Assembly: GCA_902805475.1 (NCBI GenBank)
Contig: CADCSX010000005.1
Span: 2,615,501 to 2,679,500, forward strand
Length of the DNA: 64,000 nucleotides
DNA from: Entonaema liquescens
Lineage: Eukaryota; Ascomycota; Sordariomycetes; Xylariales; Xylariaceae
Direction of reading: 5' to 3'
Positions within the stretch are counted from its first letter, which is position 1, and each line of letters begins with the position of its first letter. Below the pieces are notes generated by a model. That model was not told the DNA's origin. It ran no database searches and saw nothing but the letters and a program-made list of their open reading frames with translations. The translations under genes and the position numbers were made by a program. Shown here one piece after another: positions 59,603 through 64,000 of this stretch.

Positions 59603-62171
59603 CTTTCCTAAACTGAACTGCCTTCTGCAGTAGGTGTTTATTTCTTAATTTGGTCGGTTTGCTTGGTTTGAATGCTTGATGGGACCATCAGTTAAGAATT
59701 CAACATCGAGGCCAAGCTTCACCACTTATACCCTCCCCTTTCGCACACAACGTGACTATGATGACTCTATGGGTAGACTACGCACGTAATTACGCTACGG
59801 GTAAGGGTATATACTGCCGATCGTTTAATTTAACCGTTACAGAATCTTCTACGAGAGGGCGAAAAAAAGGTTATCATTCAGCCTGTGAGAACTACCACAA
59901 TATGACAGATACCCAAAATAGCTGGTGGTGGTGTCGATTCCCGGTGCCTATTCAAGGGTAAGATCAGCCATGGCAGGGCTGTGCCATGCAGCAAGCTGTA
60001 AGGAACCGTCAATTGCAAGGGTTTCTCAATTTATGGTATGGTTCCCATTTCTATCAACCAGAGCCAATTAAATTGTCATGTTCTAGAATGGGAGATGGAG
60101 CTGGGAGATCATGTCGTCCTACTTATCAGATAGGTATATTAATGCGACGGATACCGACCGCATTCTGAGCTCATCGGATTTACGAAGTGACATCAGACAA
60201 TTCGGAGTGGTTAAAATCCTACGCCCACATGAAGCCAGACTTACATCTTTTCATAACTCTTCATTCGTATTTTCCAGAAGTATTAGTGCTGTCTACACAA
60301 GTTCGATGTAGCACCCCCAAGGGGTGCTGCGCATTGATTAAGGAAACGGGCAGTAATTAGGGATAGCGTACCAAACTTTGAATACCAATAAGAAGTTATT
60401 CCGACCCTTGCTAATTCTGGAAAAGGAAAAAGAATAATGAAATTTTATGAAATATCATAAGATACATCAAAATACGTGGGAAACACGCTTATTCGGAAGT
60501 ATTTCGGTTAAATCCCGAATCTTGCCCGTTTCCTTAATCAATGCGCAGCACCCCCTTGGGGGTGCTACGTCGAACTTGTGTAGACAGCACTAATATAGGA
60601 TCTTGCGTCTCGGGTCCTTCTCGGGCAGGGTCGGACCGCTACGAAAGATAATAGTCACTTGCAAGGGAAACTCCTAAGATTACGTTGCTCTGAGATGAAA
60701 AGACGAGTAAAGTGACTAGGGTGTGATAATAGATTAGCTCTAACAGAATAGCATGTTGATCGGAGAACTTTGGTAAATGATACGTTTCTATAGCTTTACG
60801 TTTCAAGTGGTCGATAGCTACTTTAATAGGTAGGTAGCTTGCCCGCATCAACGCTCTATCATTTTTTTTTATCTCACCCTACACTTAAACATCCATGTTT
60901 AGAGCACCTCATAGGTTAGATAGACCGTAAGTGCCTCAACTATCACACACATAATTACTTAAACTAGATAAAATCTATCAACATACTACTTATCCTTAAC
61001 GTTACCGTATGCTACCTGAGTAATGATCGCGTACTTTCCACTGACGGATGTGGGTTTGATGGTATATATAATACCGAAGAGGTGCATGAATAAAGTTATA
61101 AGTCAGACATGTTTAAATATGTCGTGCGTTGAGTGATCACAGGTATTGAACCTGTGAAAATAGGGGTTTGGATTTATACCTGATGTGAAGGGCTAATTTT
61201 TTTTATTACTGGCCAAACAAGACAGATCGATTGTAATAGTCTTATAAACACATAGCTATCTTCGAATAACAACAGAGCATGCCATGTCACAGAATTGCGC
61301 ATCGAGGTAGCTTTCAGGGTATCGTAGTTGCGTACCTAATAGTAAAAGATAGGGGCCTGACAAGTGGTGTAGGGGTAATATATTGACCCCTATTATTTCT
61401 AACATAGGGGAAAGGTAACTCTTTTTAAATAGAGTTGGAACCTGCGATTACCGTAGGGGGGGGGGCATCGTTATGATCTCGATGGGAAATTCTAGGGCTA
61501 TGCTGTGCATCATATAGCGTGTAGAGACTATCCAACTCATGAAGCCATCTTTTTCTTAATGATTTTATTCGAAGGCATGTAGCTTTTATATTGTACAACT
61601 ATGCCAACTCGGTGTTGAATTTAGGTACATATAATCGAATATCCTCCATTGAGAACATCTCTACCAAGATCATAACTACTGAGACCGCGTTCACTCAATT
61701 AAATGTGGAATAATAATATGCCAACTAGACAGTAGTTGCAACCGTGGAATTGAGACTTTAAATAACCATGGAACAATAATCTAGGTGTGTCTACTTGGCG
61801 AAAGAGAACTTATACCCACAACTATACAACAATAAAGTTCTTAAGGCGAGGTGACAAAGGGATTGTTCTTCTGGAGTTTCCAAACAACTGAATAACTATG
61901 TGGATGATAGCATACGGTACTTTGGTGAGGTACTATATTGTATAGCATCGATAGTAAACAGAAGATATGTTTCAATTATCTTATAGATATATATACATGA
62001 CGTATCCGAGCTTTTCTATTGAGAAATATTTCTCACAGACATAGTCTTCTTACCTTTTCACATACCATCGATATCAAGATAAATATCATATCTAGTCTAC
62101 CAAGACACACATAAAAAGAAAAAAAAGCAAAACAAAACAATTACATACCTATAACACATTATTTTGGAAAA
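59603..62171. other. Intergenic with one inverted-repeat element
   Basis: No gene is recognised. It contains the element at 60281-60595. The right end (about 62095-62171) is A-rich and likely the leader of the F-box/ankyrin gene. Confidence 0.5.
60281..60595. mobile_element. MITE-like element with 70-bp inverted repeats and a nested palindrome
   Basis: The left arm 60281-60352 and right arm 60523-60595 are reverse complements, differing by one substitution and one G-run length. The outer tips are TTAGTGCTGTCTACACAAG flanked by TA on both sides (60281-60282, 60594-60595), which fits a mariner-type target duplication. Each arm also contains a small palindrome GCACCCCCAAGGGGTGC, so each arm can fold by itself as well as with the other arm. 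The 170-bp centre is AT-rich and non-coding. Confidence 0.72.
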
Positions 62172-64000
62172 ATGGCGAGTCCGAATCCGAACCCAGCATC
62201 TTCTCCAGGAGGGAATCCTGGCAGTCCTACCCCTGAGGAACGTCGCGCTTTTCGGATCAGCATACGCGAGAGGCGGGAACGATTAAAGATTCGAAAGGAG
62301 ATAGAAAGCCTACGAAGACGAGGTCAGAATGATTTCGACACCATGGCCGATGTCATAGCATACGAGAGAGAGGCGCAAATGACCCCGGGCGTGGCGGTCA
62401 CAGTAGGCACGGAGATGGGCTTACAGCAACCACCTCCGGGCTATAGAGCGGAAAGGCGCTTCCCGATTCCTAAATTGTACGTACCTACCCACCTGGTTCA
62501 GTCAGAACCGGAGGAGGACGAGAACAGGAACAGGAATAGGAACGTGAAGGGGAAAGGGAAGGAAAAACACGTCCGTTTTGTGACGCCACCAAAGGTTGAA
62601 CGTCGCGTACGGCAACGAGTACCGGAGTCACCTCCGCCAGAGCCAAAACCGCCCATGATGGTGCAGGCGAACCTAGAACCGTTGCATGTGGTGCCGCCAA
62701 ACCCTGACTACAATGAGTTGTATCCTGGGACTTTCGCTTTTCAAACTGAAGGGCAACGGTTAGCACAGCTTGAGGAGAGGACGAGACAACGAAATCTCTT
62801 CAAGATGTCCGATACGAAGAGGTATTGGGAATTAGGGGAGACATGGACATCCCCTCTATCCTCGTGGTGCCCCATACCCTACAAAGAGGGAAGAACAGAG
62901 CCTGAGGCCCGCTGAAAGACGTATGCGGCGGCATGCGGCGCGAGCACGGCGAAATCCAAAAGCCTTGCGTGTGAAAGCTCAAAATCTCAATCAGGAGAAG
63001 AGAGGACCTAACTACGCGATTTATACCAAGTGGGGATATCATGGCCCTTCACGGGACGATGATCTCTCTCCGCCACCTGGTCCAGTTGCGATGTTTTCGG
63101 CTCATGCACCACATGTGATATCTTCTTCTTCGTCTTCATCTGAGGAACATCAATCAGGGACCCAAGAGGCGCCAATTAGGGTACCTTCGTCTTCGTCCTC
63201 GTCTTCGAATAGAAGTATACACCATATAGTTCCGCATATTTTACCAAATCTTAACCGTCCCGAGCTCGATGGGTTGCCCCATGAGATTCTTCTCCAAATA
63301 GTTTCATTCCTTCAGCCTGAGTCGCGCATTGCACTAGCCCGTGCTATTCCTGAGATTTTCCAGTCACCAAGGTTCATAAATATATTTACTCTTGACGCGC
63401 ACCGCCAGATGCAACATCTCAGTATCCGTGAATTACCTGCCAACGAAGTGGGGAGGAGGCAACGCGAGACGCCGGACAGACACCCATTGCTTACAATGGC
63501 AGTTGGTAGCTTGTGGTTGGGCGTGAATGTGGTTAACCAAATTCTCGACGGCTATGCCGCCCTTGCAGGAGATGCTCTCAACAACATGTATATGTTTAGA
63601 ACTATTCGTCCACCGCTTTTTGCCTCCCTTTATAATGGAAGACCAGATATATTCCGCACACTCCTTCAACGGGGTGCTGACCCGAATATGATCTGGCCGA
63701 CGCTGTCAGTGCCCGAACGTGACGCCGGGAGACTAAGAAGAAGTTGCACAATAAGGGGGATAGCTCATAGAGAATGCCAAGCGCCGGCTCCGCTTACCAC
63801 AGAGTCTAATGAATTCATTCGCTGCCCAACTCTTTTCGACCATGCACTCTCAGTGTATAGGTTAAGGCGAAACAGAGTAATGGTTACAATTTTGCCTAGA
63901 ACTCCAAGAACAGGTTCCAGGGGCCTTCAAGGATCCAGGGCTGGAATCGTAAGACTCCGCGAATTGATGAACCAGGCCGAAGAAACAGCTTCAGCTACGG
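62172..64000 (+). CDS. F-box and ankyrin-type protein, partial at the window end (frame uncertain)
   Basis: The start MASPNPNPASSPGGNPGSPT begins at 62172. This frame runs to a stop at 62915, but a second frame is open from 62836 to the window end (388 codons). In it follow PYPTKREEQSLRPAERRMRR, a basic region, Ser-rich stretches, an F-box near 63265-63360 (LDGLPHEILLQIVSFLQPES) and an ankyrin-like unit (LFASLYNGRPDIFRTLLQRG). The two frames must join between 62836 and 62913; a G-run at 62835-62838 (WELG into RHGHPLYPRGAPYP) or a C-run at 62851-62854 is a likely place. No splice pair in that interval is obvious. F-box with ankyrin repeats is a large, variable family in ascomycetes and acts as an SCF adaptor. 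The gene continues beyond 64000. Confidence 0.7.

Noticed and set aside
61138..61165. T-arm-like palindrome CACAGGTATTGAACCTGTG (minus-strand tRNA B box)
   Set aside because: No matching acceptor, D-arm or anticodon stem could be found around it; probably a chance palindrome or a very old tRNA fragment.
61366..61480. Sequence resembling a tRNA A box (GTGGTGTAGGGGTAAT)
   Set aside because: No GGTTC-type T-loop and no pairing acceptor stem.

Overview
The window is nuclear DNA of a filamentous ascomycete (Pezizomycotina, most likely a Sordariomycete; the exact order cannot be fixed by eye). The evidence is short GT-AG introns of about 50-150 nt in conserved genes, intron-bearing tRNA-Ile genes, a C2H2 regulator with a fungal-specific middle domain, a GPI-anchored Ser/Thr-rich secreted protein, and gene-poor intergenic DNA full of short tandem repeats.

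Layout: a Pab2-type poly(A)-binding protein (402-1200, +); a Rsp5/NEDD4 HECT ubiquitin ligase (3435-6309, +); an Ahc1-like zinc-finger protein (8288-10261, -); two tRNA-Ile(AAU) genes in opposite orientation (12580 and 14909); an Alba-domain protein (16426, +) convergent with VTC1 (17477, -); a Tctex1 dynein light chain (18956, +); an F-box protein (23257, +); choline-phosphate cytidylyltransferase (26294, +); an 8.7 kb gene-free stretch; a C2H2 transcription factor (36560, +); a Crp1/Mdg1-like CBM48 protein with a 1.1 kb intron (41881, +); an RNF10/Mag2-like RING protein (46442, +); a class 1A dihydroorotate dehydrogenase (49137, +); then a run of minus-strand genes: GPI-anchored protein (51107), voltage-gated proton channel (52765), complex I PSST subunit (54239), mitochondrial rhomboid protease (56127), GNAT acetyltransferase (57812) and a small cysteine-rich secreted protein (59248). 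An F-box/ankyrin gene (62172, +) runs off the right edge.

The genes are mostly unrelated housekeeping functions (mRNA processing, ubiquitylation, phospholipid synthesis, polyphosphate, respiration), so this is ordinary chromosome rather than a cluster or an island. I found no coherent new multi-gene system. The most striking signals are: (1) six genes carry reading-frame breaks of one base (or its equivalent), mostly in homopolymer runs, and after the shift each conserved protein continues perfectly; this points to assembly indel errors more than to pseudogenes; (2) three compact inverted-repeat elements of 280-315 bp, each flanked by TA, that look like mariner-type MITEs; (3) a fungal Hv1 proton channel with Lys in place of the third S4 arginine.

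All exon boundaries were read by eye from splice signals, phase and protein continuity; none has transcript support here.
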